From: Clostridia bacterium
GTDB taxonomy: Bacteria; Bacillota; Clostridia; Clostridiales; Clostridiaceae
Assembly: GCA_012523855.1 (NCBI GenBank)
Contig: JAAYTB010000172.1
Coordinates: 1-32,399 of the forward strand
Direction: 5' to 3'
Length of the DNA: 32,399 nucleotides
In this document: piece by piece, positions 1 to 9,556 of the stretch
Layout of the letters: every line of letters begins with the position of its first letter
How positions within the stretch are numbered: position 1 is the stretch's first letter
The notes under the pieces: model-generated
Database searches by the model: none
What the model was told of the DNA's origin: nothing
What the model saw: the letters and a program-made list of their open reading frames with translations, nothing else
Position numbers and translations under genes: made by a program

Positions 1-963
1 AGAAGGGCCAAGTCAAAGGAGGCAAAAATTCAGGTAGAACTAGCTCAGTTAAAATATAGATTGCCAAGACTTACAGGCTTAGGTACTGTACTATCCAGAA
101 CTGGTGGAGGTATAGGTACAAGAGGACCAGGAGAAAAGAAATTGGAAACGGACAGAAGACATATAAAAGAGCAGATATATGATTTGAAAAGGGAACTAGA
201 AAAAGTACAGAAGGTTAGAGAAGTACAACGTGAAAAAAGAAATAAGGAAAAAGTGCCTAGAGTTTCTCTTGTAGGATATACCAATGCTGGCAAGTCCACA
301 CTAAGGAATGCTCTTTGTGACATTGCCTTGCCAAAGGATGCTATGGGAAAAGAAAAGGTATTGGAGGCAGATATGCTTTTTGCTACCTTAGATACTACCA
401 CAAGAGCTTTAGATTTAAGGGATAATAGAACCATAACCCTTACCGATACCGTTGGTTTTATAAGAAAGCTTCCCCATGATTTAGTAGAGGCCTTCAAGTC
501 AACCTTAGAAGAGGTAATTTATTCTGATTTATTAATACATGTTGTAGATTGTTCCTCCCCAGAAGTGAAGGATCAAATTGAAGCAGTGGAAAATGTTTTA
601 GAAGAGTTAGAAGCTATTGAAATACCTAAAATAATGTCCTTAAATAAGATGGATAAAGTGGATAACTCATATTTAGAGGCCTTAAAAAAAGATTATCTAA
701 ATACTGAGCAATATTTAGATGTTATTGAAATCTCAGCAAGGGATGGTATAAATCTAGAAAGGTTGTTAGAGCTAATCTCAATACATTTGCCGGAAAAATT
801 GGTGCAAGTAAATTACTTAATACCTTATAGCGACAGTTCTATTGCTGCATATTTGCACAGGAATACTAATATTACCCTCCAAGAATATAGGGATGACGGC
901 ATATTCATTGAAGCAAAGGTAGATGAAGAAGTAAAAAATAAAACTAAGGATTATATTATATAA
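1..963 (+). CDS. hflX: GTPase HflX, 3' part (5' end outside window)
   Basis: HflX is a ribosome-associated GTPase that helps split or rescue stalled ribosomes. The reading frame is open from base 1, so the gene enters from the left; 320 codons are visible, and the TTG at 61 is an internal Leu, not a start. The visible part begins in the HflX N-terminal domain (ELAQLKYRLPRLTG, then the glycine-rich GGGIGTRGPGE loop), followed by a charged coiled coil. The G domain carries Walker A GYTNAGKST (visible residues about 92-100), switch region ATLDTTTR, G3 DTVGF, G4 NKMD and G5 SA. A short C-terminal domain closes the protein. All GTP-binding motifs look intact. The stop codon lies inside the stem of the following terminator, so the gene ends its transcription unit. 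Confidence 0.96.
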   Translation, partial: RRAKSKEAKIQVELAQLKYRLPRLTGLGTVLSRTGGGIGTRGPGEKKLETDRRHIKEQIYDLKRELEKVQKVREVQREKRNKEKVPRVSLVGYTNAGKSTLRNALCDIALPKDAMGKEKVLEADMLFATLDTTTRALDLRDNRTITLTDTVGFIRKLPHDLVEAFKSTLEEVIYSDLLIHVVDCSSPEVKDQIEAVENVLEELEAIEIPKIMSLNKMDKVDNSYLEALKKDYLNTEQYLDVIEISARDGINLERLLELISIHLPEKLVQVNYLIPYSDSSIAAYLHRNTNITLQEYRDDGIFIEAKVDEEVKNKTKDYII

Positions 964-992
964 GAAGGTCTCGCCTTCTTATATTTTTATTT
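958..992 (+). terminator. Rho-independent terminator of hflX
   Basis: ATATAAGAAGG (958-968) pairs with CCTTCTTATAT (974-984), an 11-bp stem with a TCTCG loop, followed by a T-rich tail (TTTTATTTATTT). The left arm contains the last codons and the TAA stop of hflX. Confidence 0.85.
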
Positions 993-1063
993 ATTTAGGC
1001 AATAATATAGGGAAGAATTATAAAAATAGACCTATAGTTAATTAATTACAGAGGAGTGATACT

Positions 1064-1279
1064 ATGAAGGTATGTCCTATATGTAATGCTATGTATAATC
1101 TAAACTATCGTTGCTCAAATTGCTCTCAATTACTGACTGATAGCGGTAGGCTGGTAGATTATTTAGGACCCTATAGTGCTGATATGCCTATTGAGAATAA
1201 TTCTTACTGTTTACATATATATAAATGTAGTAACTGTGGCAATATGGAAAACTACAACTATAAGATGATTAACTATTAG
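1064..1279 (+). CDS. Small zinc-ribbon-like protein, unknown function
   Basis: This is a 71-aa protein with three CXXC knuckles: CPIC near the N-terminus (Cys4, Cys7), CSNC (Cys17, Cys20) and CSNCG close to the C-terminus (Cys55, Cys58). The spacing suggests one or two structural zinc sites. A GAGGAG ribosome binding site sits 7 bases before the ATG. The gene stands alone between the hflX terminator and the MocR-type regulator. No catalytic motif or membrane segment is visible. Proteins of this kind are common and uncharacterised in clostridia; a role in RNA or protein binding would be a guess. Confidence 0.75.
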   Translation: MKVCPICNAMYNLNYRCSNCSQLLTDSGRLVDYLGPYSADMPIENNSYCLHIYKCSNCGNMENYNYKMINY

Positions 1280-1356
1280 CCAGTTGTTTATCTAGGATTA
1301 ATTGATATAATTAATATATGGCAAGGATATTATATAAGATTTAATACGGTGAAATT

Positions 1357-2775
1357 ATGAATAGTTTAGGTATAAAAATAAGAGAAACTGAAGTTCCAAA
1401 ATATATTCAAATATATAGTGAAATAAAAAAAATAATAGAACAGAATAAATTTAGGGATGGGTATAAATTACCTACTATAAGAGCCTTGTCTAATGAACTC
1501 AAGGTTAACAAAGCCACGGTAATTAGTGCCTATAAAAAACTTCAAGATGATGGATATGTTGTTCAAAAAATTGGTAGTGGTACCTTTGTAAAGAAAATTG
1601 ACGGTAGCAGAAATATTAAAAAAATATATAAAGATGTATTTAAGAAAATCACCACAGAACAATTAGAAAAATATATAGATTTTACTGGTGAAACATCAAG
1701 TACCACTTTATTTTCTGTAGAAGTTTTTAAAGATGTTTTGGATAAGGTGCTGGAACGTGATGGAGCAAAAGCCTTAGTATATCAAGAACTACTAGGTTTT
1801 GAAGGTTTAAGAGAAAGTATTGTGGAAAACTTTTGGGATAGCTCTATAAAAGCTGATGAAGTCTTAATTGTTTCAGGAGCTCAGCAGGGTTTAGACATTG
1901 TAACAAAGGCTTTGATTAATAATAGAGATGGTGTAGTAATTGAAAAGCCTACTTATGGCGGTGCTTTAGCAGTTTTTAATTGGAGAAGGGCCTATATCCA
2001 TGAAATTGAAATAGAAGAGGATGGCATCAATATAGAGAAACTAGAAAATTTACTAAGAAAGAATAAAATAAAGTTCCTTTATTTAATGAGTTACTTTCAG
2101 AATCCTACTGGCGCTACTTACTCTGAAGAAAAGAAAAGGCAAATTCTTGCCTTAGCCAGTATATATGATTTTTATATTATAGAAGATGACTATCTGTCTG
2201 AACTCATATATGATCCAAATATAAAATATCAAAGCTTTAAGCAATTGGATCAAGACAATAGGGTGATTTATATAAAAAGTTTTTCAAAAATATTTTTGCC
2301 TGGTATAAGAATTGGCTACTTAATAGCTCCGGCTAAGTTTAGGGAAAGAATTCAAAATGCAAAGATAAACTCTGATATAGCTACATCCAGCCTTATGCAA
2401 AGAGCTCTAGACTTATATATAAATTCCGGATATTGGAGAGAATATATAGAAAAGCTTAATAGTATTTACATGGAAAGATATAAATTTATGTTTAATAAAC
2501 TTGAGGAATACTTAAGTGATTTTGTAGAACACCATTGTCCTGGAGGTGGCATGAACTTTTATGTAAAGTTGAAGGATAATGTAAATATAAATTCTCATGA
2601 CTTGTTTCAGCTATGCAGGAAGGATTTTGTGCTAATAACACCTGGGGCTATCTTCTATAAGGATATGTCTGAGGGAAGTAGATTTTTTAGAATAGGCTTT
2701 TCTCAAACAGATGAAAAGCAGATAGAAGAGGGTCTAAGGAAAATATCAGCAATTTTAAAAAAATATAAGGATTAG
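1357..2775 (+). CDS. MocR/GabR-type GntR regulator with aminotransferase domain
   Basis: The protein (472 aa) is a transcription factor of the MocR subfamily of GntR regulators. Residues about 10-80 form a winged helix-turn-helix (LPTIRALSNELKVNKATV, then GYVVQKIGSGTFV). A fold-type-I PLP aminotransferase-like domain fills about 110-470. PLP-site residues are present: YFQNPTG (Asn249, Pro250), EDDY (Asp277/278) and SFSKIFLPGIRIGY with the Schiff-base lysine at Lys311. MocR proteins usually sense PLP or an amino acid-PLP adduct and control vitamin B6, GABA or other amino-acid genes. No such target is adjacent here: yigZ follows after 9 bases and is probably co-transcribed. The effector and regulon cannot be read from the window. 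PdxR is one possibility. Confidence 0.88.
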   Translation: MNSLGIKIRETEVPKYIQIYSEIKKIIEQNKFRDGYKLPTIRALSNELKVNKATVISAYKKLQDDGYVVQKIGSGTFVKKIDGSRNIKKIYKDVFKKITTEQLEKYIDFTGETSSTTLFSVEVFKDVLDKVLERDGAKALVYQELLGFEGLRESIVENFWDSSIKADEVLIVSGAQQGLDIVTKALINNRDGVVIEKPTYGGALAVFNWRRAYIHEIEIEEDGINIEKLENLLRKNKIKFLYLMSYFQNPTGATYSEEKKRQILALASIYDFYIIEDDYLSELIYDPNIKYQSFKQLDQDNRVIYIKSFSKIFLPGIRIGYLIAPAKFRERIQNAKINSDIATSSLMQRALDLYINSGYWREYIEKLNSIYMERYKFMFNKLEEYLSDFVEHHCPGGGMNFYVKLKDNVNINSHDLFQLCRKDFVLITPGAIFYKDMSEGSRFFRIGFSQTDEKQIEEGLRKISAILKKYKD

Positions 2776-2784
2776 GAGTATGAT

Positions 2785-3432
2785 ATGGACTATAGAACTG
2801 TAAAAGGACAAGCTATCGCAGAATACGAAGAGAAAAAATCTTTGTTTATTGGTAACGTAGCTAGGGTATCTAGTGAAGATGAAGCTAGGGATTTTATTAA
2901 CAGCATAAAGGCAGAACACAGAGAAGCAAGACATAATGTTTATGCCTATATTATTGGTGGCAACTGCTCAATTCAAAGATATAGCGATGATGGAGAGCCA
3001 CAAGGAACAGGAGGCATACCAGTGCTAGAGGTTATTAAAAGAAACAATATTACCGACACTGTTATAGTGGTAACTAGGTACTTTGGAGGAGTGTTGTTAG
3101 GGGCTTCAGGACTTGTTAGAGCTTATTCAAAGGCTGCATCCATGGCAGTTAAGGAAGTAGGCATAGTGGAGAAAATAAAAGCGGTTATGCTGAAAATCAA
3201 GGTAGACTATGATATGCTAGGTAAAATCCAATATAATTTTAGCAAAAATAATTGGCAAATTGATAATATCCAGTATGCAGATATGGTGGAACTTAGTATA
3301 CTTTGTGAAAAATCCAAACTAGAAGAGATTAAAAAGGCCCTAATAGATATTACCAATGATAAATATACCTTAATAGACCAAGAGGAGGATCTTTATTTTA
3401 AGGAAAATAATAAGATTTATCATGATGTTTAG
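2785..3432 (+). CDS. yigZ: YigZ/IMPACT (UPF0029) family protein
   Basis: A 215-aa member of the YigZ family, related to the eukaryotic translation regulator IMPACT. The N-terminal UPF0029 domain shows the typical run ARHNVYAYIIG, then QRYSDDGEPQGTGG, then VTRYFGGVLLGASGLVRAY; the C-terminal half is the DUF1949 ferredoxin-like domain. The ATG follows TAGGAGTATGAT and starts 9 bases after the preceding regulator gene, so the two are probably translated from one mRNA. The molecular function in bacteria is not settled; involvement with translation or the ribosome is a family-level inference. Confidence 0.9.
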   Translation: MDYRTVKGQAIAEYEEKKSLFIGNVARVSSEDEARDFINSIKAEHREARHNVYAYIIGGNCSIQRYSDDGEPQGTGGIPVLEVIKRNNITDTVIVVTRYFGGVLLGASGLVRAYSKAASMAVKEVGIVEKIKAVMLKIKVDYDMLGKIQYNFSKNNWQIDNIQYADMVELSILCEKSKLEEIKKALIDITNDKYTLIDQEEDLYFKENNKIYHDV

Positions 3433-3484
3433 TGGTTTAGCTTACTTATTTATTGGAAGATTACAAAAATTAACATAATCAAGG

Positions 3485-3514
3485 TTGAAGTTTGTTTTAA
3501 TTATATGATATAAT
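3485..3514 (+). promoter_or_regulatory. Promoter of yebC
   Basis: A -35 box TTGAAG (3485-3490) lies 18 bases from a perfect -10 box TATAAT (3509-3514) preceded by an extended TGA (TGn). It lies 64 bases before the yebC start and inside the only sizeable gap of this section. Confidence 0.65.
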
Positions 3515-3577
3515 ATTTCAAGATTTTCATTAAAAAAAATTGTTATAGTTATGATTACGTTTTAGGAGGAGTACATA

Positions 3578-4318
3578 ATGGCTGGACATTCAAAATGGCA
3601 TAATATTCAGGCTAAAAAGGGCAAGATGGATGCCAAAAGAGGAAAGATATTTACAAAGATAGGTAAGGAAATTGCTGTAGCAGTTAAAAGTGGTGGTCCA
3701 AACCCAGAAACCAACCCTAAATTAAAGGACGTAATAGCTAAAGCTAAAGCAAATAATATGCCTCAAGATACTATTAACAGAGCAATTAAAAAGAGCTCTG
3801 GGGAGCTGGATTCAGTAAACTATGAGGAAATAGTTTATGAAGGCTACGGACCGTCTGGTATAGCTGTTATGGTTAATGTTTTAACTGATAATAAAAATAG
3901 AAGTGCAGGTAATGTAAGACATGCCTTTACCAAGTATGGTGGAAATTTAGGTGCAACGGGATGTGTAGGTTTCATGTTCCAACATAAAGGAGAAATTGTC
4001 ATAGAGAAAAGTGATGACATCGATGAAGACGAGCTTATGATGGAAGCTTTAGAAGCAGGGGCAGAGGATTTTGTTTCAGAAGAAGAAGTATACATTATTA
4101 CAACAGCGGTAGAAGAATTTGCTGTGGTTAGAGAAGCTTTGGAGGCTAAAGGCTTAAAGTTCTTGGAAGCAGAATTGAATATGATTCCTGATACCTATAC
4201 AGCTATTGATGAAGAAACTGCTGTTAAGTTCCAGAAAATGCTGGATGCTTTAGAAGATGATGATGACGTTCAAAATGTTTATCACAACGCTGAATTTCCA
4301 GAGGGGTTCCAAGAATAA
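3578..4318 (+). CDS. yebC: YebC/PmpR-family protein
   Basis: A 246-aa member of the YebC/PmpR family, at full family length. The hallmark N-terminus [15 protein letters not shown] is intact, followed by [26 protein letters not shown] and [13 protein letters not shown]. Members have been described both as DNA-binding regulators (PmpR) and as factors that ease translation through proline-rich stretches, so the transcription-factor label should be treated with caution. The start has an AGGAGG site 7 bases upstream and the gene has its own promoter at 3485-3514. The C-terminal region is very acidic (EDDDD). Confidence 0.95.
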   Translation: MAGHSKWHNIQAKKGKMDAKRGKIFTKIGKEIAVAVKSGGPNPETNPKLKDVIAKAKANNMPQDTINRAIKKSSGELDSVNYEEIVYEGYGPSGIAVMVNVLTDNKNRSAGNVRHAFTKYGGNLGATGCVGFMFQHKGEIVIEKSDDIDEDELMMEALEAGAEDFVSEEEVYIITTAVEEFAVVREALEAKGLKFLEAELNMIPDTYTAIDEETAVKFQKMLDALEDDDDVQNVYHNAEFPEGFQE

Positions 4319-4517
4319 GCTAAATAAAAATCACTAAATTAATAAAAAATAGAAGGAATTCTCAAGTTATTGTAGAATAGTTTTCATGAATGTAAAATTT
4401 TATATTTAATGCATCTTAATTGGTGGTTCCTTTTTTAACATTGGTTAATAATCCTTGGAAATATAATTTTCACGGGTTTAATAATAAAATTAAATATTAT
4501 ACTTAGGGGGAGTTTTT

Positions 4518-4802
4518 ATGAAGTTAAAGTTTGCACAGATCAGAGACCTATACAATAACATTTGTATCAGAATAGAGGAGTATGAAGAAGCTATAAAAAA
4601 GTTATTAGATATAACTGCTGCAGATGCAGACAATAAAGGAGTAATTGAAGAGGCTGTATCAAAGGAAAACAATGAACCTGTTCAAATGCTTATAAATCGT
4701 CTAAATTTACTTTATCGTGATTTAAGTAAAATTGAAAACTGTTATTTTGATGTAGACTTAGGTGAAGATCTGTTACAGTATCTAGAAGAAATGGGTCAAT
4801 AA
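4518..4802 (+). CDS. Hypothetical 94-aa helical protein
   Basis: I do not recognise this 94-aa protein. It is acidic, has no signal peptide or membrane segment, and looks mostly helical: charged heptad-like stretches (IRDLYNNICIRIEEYEEAI, then MLINRLNLLYRDLSKIE) and an acidic tail (EDLLQYLEEMG). GGGGGAG lies about 6 bases before the ATG, and a TATAAT lies at 4462-4467 without a convincing -35 box. It stands alone between yebC and the BofC-like gene with about 200 bases free upstream. Codon use matches its neighbours, so it is probably a real gene; no function is proposed. Confidence 0.65.
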   Translation: MKLKFAQIRDLYNNICIRIEEYEEAIKKLLDITAADADNKGVIEEAVSKENNEPVQMLINRLNLLYRDLSKIENCYFDVDLGEDLLQYLEEMGQ

Positions 4803-4905
4803 TCTATCAGAAGTAGATTTTTAGGGTATAGAGTATAAAGTTAGGTAAAAATGTCCATAATATCACTATAGAATCAATATGGTCAAGTATTACCAAATAG
4901 GCAGT

Positions 4906-4926
4906 AGTTATTTAGATAGAATAACT
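4906..4926. repeat. Inverted repeat upstream of the BofC-like gene
   Basis: AGTTATT (4906-4912) and AATAACT (4920-4926) form a 7-bp dyad with a 7-base loop, 33 bases before the BofC-like start. No T-tract follows, so it does not look like a terminator. It could be an operator or a leader hairpin, or chance in AT-rich DNA. Confidence 0.3.
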
Positions 4927-4959
4927 TAGTCTTCTTTGGTAAGGAGAAGGAGTGATATT

Positions 4960-5547
4960 ATGAAATTTAGCAAAACTGATTATTTTATAATCTTTGCCCT
5001 AAGTGTTCTTTTAATTTTTGCTATTAGTTTTAATATTGCTATGAAGTTCATAGATAGAAATAGTGCTAAATCTACTGAAAATGTAGATGTACTATCAAAT
5101 ACAAGTAGCGTAGAAAAAGTACTTTCTGAAGATTCTAAGGTTATATTAAAACTTCTTAACAATGATAATGAAATTAGTAAACTTGAAGTTTCCATTCAAG
5201 AGTTAAAGAATTTCATATCTGGGGATATAACCTTAAATAAAGTTAAAGAGTATTATAGTAATGATAAATTTCAGTTTGTAGAAGACAAACACAATGAAAT
5301 CATATTTGTAAAAAATGCATCCTACATACCAGGTAGATACTATTTAGGTATTACAGATAAAGAGTTTGTAGCTGTATTTAAGTGTGATCATTACGGCAAT
5401 CTCTTCATTGAAAAACCGGAGGAGGACATAAGTAATAGAAATCTGGAAACCCTTCCGGAAAGTGCTCAAGAAAGTTTAAGAGAATTTAAATATGAGTATG
5501 AAAACAAAGAAGAGGCTTTGGACGAATTAATGGCTATTTGTTCATAG
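4960..5547 (+). CDS. BofC-like membrane-anchored protein (BofC C-terminal domain)
   Basis: The protein has 195 aa. Start ATG 4960 is chosen because AAGGAG (4947-4952) sits 7 bases before it; an in-frame TTG at 4936 would translate the ribosome binding site itself. One N-terminal membrane segment (about residues 8-30) precedes a Ser/Asn-rich linker and a soluble part. The last 70 residues (YYLGITDKEFVAVFK, then GNLFIEK, LPESAQESL, EEALDEL) match the BofC C-terminal domain. In Bacillus subtilis BofC is a forespore-made protein that restrains signalling to SpoIVB/pro-sigma-K processing, and its gene lies just upstream of ruvA, as here. Position and domain support homology; a sporulation role in this organism is inference. 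A strong hairpin follows, separating it from ruvA. Confidence 0.75.
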   Translation: MKFSKTDYFIIFALSVLLIFAISFNIAMKFIDRNSAKSTENVDVLSNTSSVEKVLSEDSKVILKLLNNDNEISKLEVSIQELKNFISGDITLNKVKEYYSNDKFQFVEDKHNEIIFVKNASYIPGRYYLGITDKEFVAVFKCDHYGNLFIEKPEEDISNRNLETLPESAQESLREFKYEYENKEEALDELMAICS

Positions 5548-5550
5548 TTT

Positions 5551-5592
5551 CAATAAACCCTTAGCATTTTGATGCTAAGGGTTTATTGTTGA
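5551..5592 (+). terminator. Strong hairpin terminator between bofC-like gene and ruvA
   Basis: A perfect 17-bp inverted repeat: CAATAAACCCTTAGCAT (5551-5567), loop TTTG, ATGCTAAGGGTTTATTG (5572-5588). The descending arm is T-rich (GTTTATTGTT), giving a typical clostridial terminator. Confidence 0.75.
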
Positions 5593-5595
5593 ATT

Positions 5596-5620
5596 ATTAC
5601 TTTACCGGTGTTAAAGTAAT
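5596..5620. repeat. Inverted repeat in the ruvA promoter region
   Basis: ATTACTTTA (5596-5604) and TAAAGTAAT (5612-5620) are perfect 9-bp arms around a 7-base CCGGTGT centre, 30 bases before ruvA. A possible promoter TTGAAT (5589-5594), 17 bases, TAAAGT (5612-5617) overlaps both arms, so the dyad could be an operator. It does not resemble the Gram-positive LexA box (GAAC-N4-GTTC). Confidence 0.4.
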
Positions 5621-5650
5621 AGATGATAGATAAATTAAGGAGGACGTGTT

Positions 5651-6244
5651 ATGTATGAATACATAAAAGGGAAATATAAAGGCTTTTACAAGGATTATGT
5701 AGTTATTGAAAACAACGGAATAGGATATAAAATATTTGTCCCAGGTAGTACATTAACCAAGCTTCCTAAAACAGATGAAGAAGTATTATTGTATACATAT
5801 CAAATGGTTAGAGAAGATTTTATTGGCCTTTATGGATTTATTTCTCGAGATGAACTGGAGATGTTTCTCCTATTAATAAATATTAATGGAGTGGGAGCTA
5901 AGGCGGCGTTGTCCATACAATCTATTTTAGATGTAGAAACACTGCAATATGCTATCGCTACTGGAGACGATAAGGTATTAACTAGAGCTCCAGGAGTAGG
6001 AAAAAAGATTTCTCAAAGAATTATTTTAGAGCTACAGGATAAAATGAAGAAAATATGTGTAGTTGAGGGGGAAGGTATCAGTATAGAAAATAGGGCGCAA
6101 AATTCTATATTTAGTGATGCTGTGGCAGCATTGGTATCTTTAGGCTATTCTGAAAAAGAAGCGGGAGTAGCACTTAAAAATATTGATGTAACTGAGCCCC
6201 TTGAAACAATAATAAAAGATGCCCTAAGACAACTAATGAATTGA
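5651..6244 (+). CDS. ruvA: Holliday junction branch migration protein RuvA
   Basis: RuvA (197 aa) binds Holliday junctions and loads RuvB in recombinational repair. The N-terminal OB domain begins [20 protein letters not shown]. Two helix-hairpin-helix motifs follow, around [12 protein letters not shown] and [16 protein letters not shown], and a C-terminal RuvB-contacting helical domain ends the protein ([14 protein letters not shown]). AAGGAGGA precedes the ATG. The gene overlaps the ribosome binding site of ruvB with its stop, so the two are translationally linked. Length and motifs are complete. Confidence 0.97.
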   Translation: MYEYIKGKYKGFYKDYVVIENNGIGYKIFVPGSTLTKLPKTDEEVLLYTYQMVREDFIGLYGFISRDELEMFLLLININGVGAKAALSIQSILDVETLQYAIATGDDKVLTRAPGVGKKISQRIILELQDKMKKICVVEGEGISIENRAQNSIFSDAVAALVSLGYSEKEAGVALKNIDVTEPLETIIKDALRQLMN

Positions 6245-6257
6245 AAGGATTTTGGTA

Positions 6258-7292
6258 ATGGATGAAAGAATTTTATCATCAATGAGTTTTATAGAAGAGA
6301 ATAATTCTGAATATAGCCTACGGCCCCAAACTCTTAATGAATATATAGGTCAAAAAAAAGTAGTAGATAAGCTTAAAGTTTTTATAAAGGCGGCTCAAGA
6401 GAGGAATGAATCCTTAGACCATGTGCTCCTATATGGACCACCAGGTTTAGGTAAAACTACCTTAGCAAATATTATAGCTAAACAAATGGGAGGTAATTTA
6501 AAAGTAACCTCAGGTCCAGCTATTGAAAGAGCCGGGGATTTGGCTGCTATCTTAACTACACTAGATAGCAAAGATGTCTTGTTCATAGACGAAATTCACA
6601 GGCTAAACAGGAGTGTGGAAGAAATTTTGTATCCAGCTATGGAGGACTATGCCTTGGATATAGTTATTGGAAAAGGTGCTGCTGCAAAGTCTATCAGATT
6701 AGATTTGCCTAATTTTACTCTAATAGGTGCTACTACAAGAATAGGACTATTAACATCTCCCTTAAGAGATAGATTTGGTGTTTTATGTGCTATGGAATAC
6801 TATGAAAGTGAGGAATTAAAGGAGATAGTTATTAGATCAGCAGCTGTTCTAGGTTGTGAAATTAGTGAGGATAGTGCACTTGAGATAGCTAGAAGGGCTA
6901 GAGGAACTCCAAGGATAGCGAATAGACTCCTAAAGAGGGTTAGGGATTATTCTCAAGTAAAAGGAGAAAATATAATTAATCTAAAAGATGCCAAGGCAGC
7001 ATTAGAGTTGCTAGAGGTAGACGAAGAAGGTTTTGATAGAGTGGATAACCGAATATTAGAGGCCATTATTGATAACTTTTCTGGCGGTCCTGTAGGTATA
7101 GAAACCTTATCCTATTTTATAGGTGAAGAATTGGACACTATAGAGGATGTATATGAGCCTTACTTGTTGCAAAAGGGGTTTATAATACGAACACCAAGAG
7201 GTAGAGTGGCTACAGATAAAGCTTATAAACATACAAAACGAAAGAGAATTAAGGACAATATAGAACAATTACCCTTATTTGAGAAGGAATAA
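6258..7292 (+). CDS. ruvB: Holliday junction DNA helicase RuvB
   Basis: RuvB (344 aa) is the hexameric AAA+ motor that drives branch migration with RuvA. ATG 6258 is preferred because AAAGGA (6244-6249) sits 8 bases before it; a TTG at 6252 is too close. Walker [12 protein letters not shown], Walker B LFIDEIHR, sensor 1 GATTRIGLL, arginine-finger RDRFG and sensor 2 [10 protein letters not shown] are present, followed by the C-terminal winged-helix DNA-binding domain ([14 protein letters not shown]-type segment [17 protein letters not shown]). No RuvC gene is in the window, as is usual in Firmicutes, which use RecU or other resolvases. Confidence 0.98.
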   Translation: MDERILSSMSFIEENNSEYSLRPQTLNEYIGQKKVVDKLKVFIKAAQERNESLDHVLLYGPPGLGKTTLANIIAKQMGGNLKVTSGPAIERAGDLAAILTTLDSKDVLFIDEIHRLNRSVEEILYPAMEDYALDIVIGKGAAAKSIRLDLPNFTLIGATTRIGLLTSPLRDRFGVLCAMEYYESEELKEIVIRSAAVLGCEISEDSALEIARRARGTPRIANRLLKRVRDYSQVKGENIINLKDAKAALELLEVDEEGFDRVDNRILEAIIDNFSGGPVGIETLSYFIGEELDTIEDVYEPYLLQKGFIIRTPRGRVATDKAYKHTKRKRIKDNIEQLPLFEKE

Positions 7293-7312
7293 CTACTAAA
7301 GAGGTGTTACAT

Positions 7313-8338
7313 TTGCGAGTAGAGGATTTTTATTTTGACTTACCTAAAGAATTGATTGCTCAACATCCATTGAAAAATAGGGATGAATCGAGACTTATGA
7401 TTGTGGATAAAAACACAGGAAACATAGAAGAAAGTAGATTTAAGAATGTTATCCAGTGCTTAAATAAAGGAGATTGCTTGGTACTAAATGATACCAGAGT
7501 AATGCCTGCCAGATTAATTGGAGAAAAAATAAGTTCTGGAGGGAAAATAGAATTTCTACTTTTGAAAAGAATAGAAGGGGATAAGTGGGAGAGTCTTGTT
7601 AAGCCAGGGAAAAAAGCTAAAGTTGGTGCTGAATTTACTTTTGGCAATGGAAAACTTAAAGCTAAGGTTGTAGATATATTAGATGAGGGAAATAGAATAA
7701 TTGAATTTTACTATGAAGGTATTTTTGAGGAAATATTAGATCAACTAGGACAAATGCCCCTGCCTCCCTACATAACTGAAGAGCTGGAGGACAGAGAAAG
7801 ATACCAAACAGTATATTCCAAAACTGTTGGTTCTGCAGCAGCACCTACTGCTGGGTTACATTTTACTAAAGAACTACTCGAGACTATTGAAAAGAAAGGT
7901 GTAGAAATAGCTTATGTCACACTACATGTAGGCTTAGGAACCTTTAGACCGGTAAAGGTAGATACTTTAGAAGACCATAAAATGCATTCTGAATTTTACA
8001 TTTTAGATGAAGAAAACTGTAATAAAATTAATAGAACTAAAAAGAATGGCGGTAAGGTAATTGCTGTAGGAACTACCTCCTGTAGAACCTTAGAAAGTGT
8101 AGCAAACAGTGATGGTTATCTTTCTGCTAAAAGTGGTTGGACAGATATTTTTATTTACCCAGGCTATAAATTTAAAATAGTAAATTCCTTGATCACTAAC
8201 TTTCATCTACCTGAATCTACCTTAATTATGCTAGTAAGTGCATTAGCTGGTAAAGACAATATAATGAAGGCTTACAATAAAGCTATAGAAGAGAGATATA
8301 GATTCTTCAGCTTTGGAGATGCTATGTTTATAAAATAA
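7313..8338 (+). CDS. queA: tRNA preQ1(34) S-adenosylmethionine ribosyltransferase-isomerase QueA
   Basis: QueA transfers and rearranges the ribosyl part of SAM onto 7-aminomethyl-7-deazaguanine in tRNA to make epoxyqueuosine. A TTG start at 7313 gives 341 aa beginning [11 protein letters not shown], matching family N-termini; AGAGGTG lies 6 bases before it. The alternative GTG at 7304 would sit inside that ribosome binding site. Family motifs are intact: [55 protein letters not shown] and [15 protein letters not shown]. It lies 20 bases after ruvB in the conserved order ruvA-ruvB-queA-tgt. Confidence 0.97.
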   Translation: MRVEDFYFDLPKELIAQHPLKNRDESRLMIVDKNTGNIEESRFKNVIQCLNKGDCLVLNDTRVMPARLIGEKISSGGKIEFLLLKRIEGDKWESLVKPGKKAKVGAEFTFGNGKLKAKVVDILDEGNRIIEFYYEGIFEEILDQLGQMPLPPYITEELEDRERYQTVYSKTVGSAAAPTAGLHFTKELLETIEKKGVEIAYVTLHVGLGTFRPVKVDTLEDHKMHSEFYILDEENCNKINRTKKNGGKVIAVGTTSCRTLESVANSDGYLSAKSGWTDIFIYPGYKFKIVNSLITNFHLPESTLIMLVSALAGKDNIMKAYNKAIEERYRFFSFGDAMFIK

Positions 8339-8382
8339 AGATATCAAGACAAATACATTCATTAACAAAGGATGTGACAAAT

Positions 8383-9513
8383 ATGTTTAAAATATTAAAA
8401 AAAGAAGGTAAGGCAAAAAGAGGTAGTTTTACAACGGTACATGGTACTATACAAACACCAGTATTTATGAATGTAGGCACTCTTGCAGTAATTAAAGGTG
8501 CGGTATCCTCTATGGATTTAAAGGAAATAGGATGTCAGGTGGAGCTTTCGAATACTTATCACCTACATTTAAGGCCAGGGGATGAAGTGGTTTATAAGCT
8601 AGGTGGCCTACATAAGTTTATGAACTGGGATAGGCCTATTCTTACAGACTCTGGCGGTTTTCAAGTCTTTTCTTTAGCCGCTATTAGAAAGATTGAGGAG
8701 GAAGGGGTATATTTTAATTCTCATATTGATGGACGTAGAATATTTATGGGCCCTGAGGAAAGTATGAGAATTCAAAGTAATTTGGCGTCAACTATCGCCA
8801 TGGCTTTTGATGAATGTATTCCTAATCCATCAACTAGATCTTATGTTGAAAAGTCTGTAGAAAGAACTACTCGATGGTTAAATCGATGTATAGCAGAAAT
8901 GAAACGATTAAACTCCCTTGATAGTACTATCAACAAAAAACAGATGCTTTTCGGCATAAATCAAGGAGGGATTTATGAGGACATAAGAATAGCCCATGCA
9001 AAGGAAATCGCTAAATTGAATCTTGATGGATATGCCATTGGAGGTCTTGCTGTAGGAGAAAGTCATGAAGAAATGTACAGGATAATAGATGCGGTAGTTC
9101 CTCATTTGCCTGAAGATAAGCCTGTATACCTAATGGGAGTAGGGACTCCAATTAATCTTTTAGAAGGTGTGGCTAGAGGGATTGATTTCTTTGACTGCGT
9201 TCTTCCTGCCAGAAACGGTAGACATGGTCATGTATTTACCCAATTTGGAAAGATAAATATTATGAATGCTAAGTTTGAATTAGATACAAGGCCTATAGAT
9301 GAAGGGTGTCCTTGTCCTGCTTGTCGACATTATAGCAGAGCTTATATTAGACATCTTTTTAAGGCTAAGGAAATGTTGGCTATGAGATTGTGTGTACTGC
9401 ATAATTTATATTTCTACAATAAATTGATGGAAGATATAAGATTAGCTATAGAAAACAATGAATTTTACGAATTTAAGGATAAAATGGTTGAACAATATAA
9501 CCAAAAGGACTAA
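8383..9513 (+). CDS. tgt: tRNA-guanine transglycosylase (Tgt)
   Basis: Tgt exchanges guanine-34 for preQ1 in tRNAs with GUN anticodons, the step before QueA. ATG 8383 (376 aa, MFKILKKEGKAKRG) is preferred; AAAGGA at 8367-8372 is 10 bases upstream, whereas the upstream GTG at 8374 would be only one base from it. Active-site segments are present: DSGGFQVFS with the general-acid/base Asp near residue 89, FDCVLPARNGRHG with the nucleophile Asp near 271, and the zinc site CPCPAC (about 309-314) plus a downstream His. The queC/D/E/F preQ1 synthesis genes are not in the window, so preQ1 is made elsewhere or imported. Confidence 0.97.
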   Translation: MFKILKKEGKAKRGSFTTVHGTIQTPVFMNVGTLAVIKGAVSSMDLKEIGCQVELSNTYHLHLRPGDEVVYKLGGLHKFMNWDRPILTDSGGFQVFSLAAIRKIEEEGVYFNSHIDGRRIFMGPEESMRIQSNLASTIAMAFDECIPNPSTRSYVEKSVERTTRWLNRCIAEMKRLNSLDSTINKKQMLFGINQGGIYEDIRIAHAKEIAKLNLDGYAIGGLAVGESHEEMYRIIDAVVPHLPEDKPVYLMGVGTPINLLEGVARGIDFFDCVLPARNGRHGHVFTQFGKINIMNAKFELDTRPIDEGCPCPACRHYSRAYIRHLFKAKEMLAMRLCVLHNLYFYNKLMEDIRLAIENNEFYEFKDKMVEQYNQKD

Positions 9514-9556
9514 AATTAATTAGGTATAATATTTTATTGCATAAGGAGGATGGAAT

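Noticed and set aside
45-497. 150-codon minus-strand frame
   Set aside because: It lies wholly opposite the conserved HflX G domain and has no ribosome binding site or family signature.
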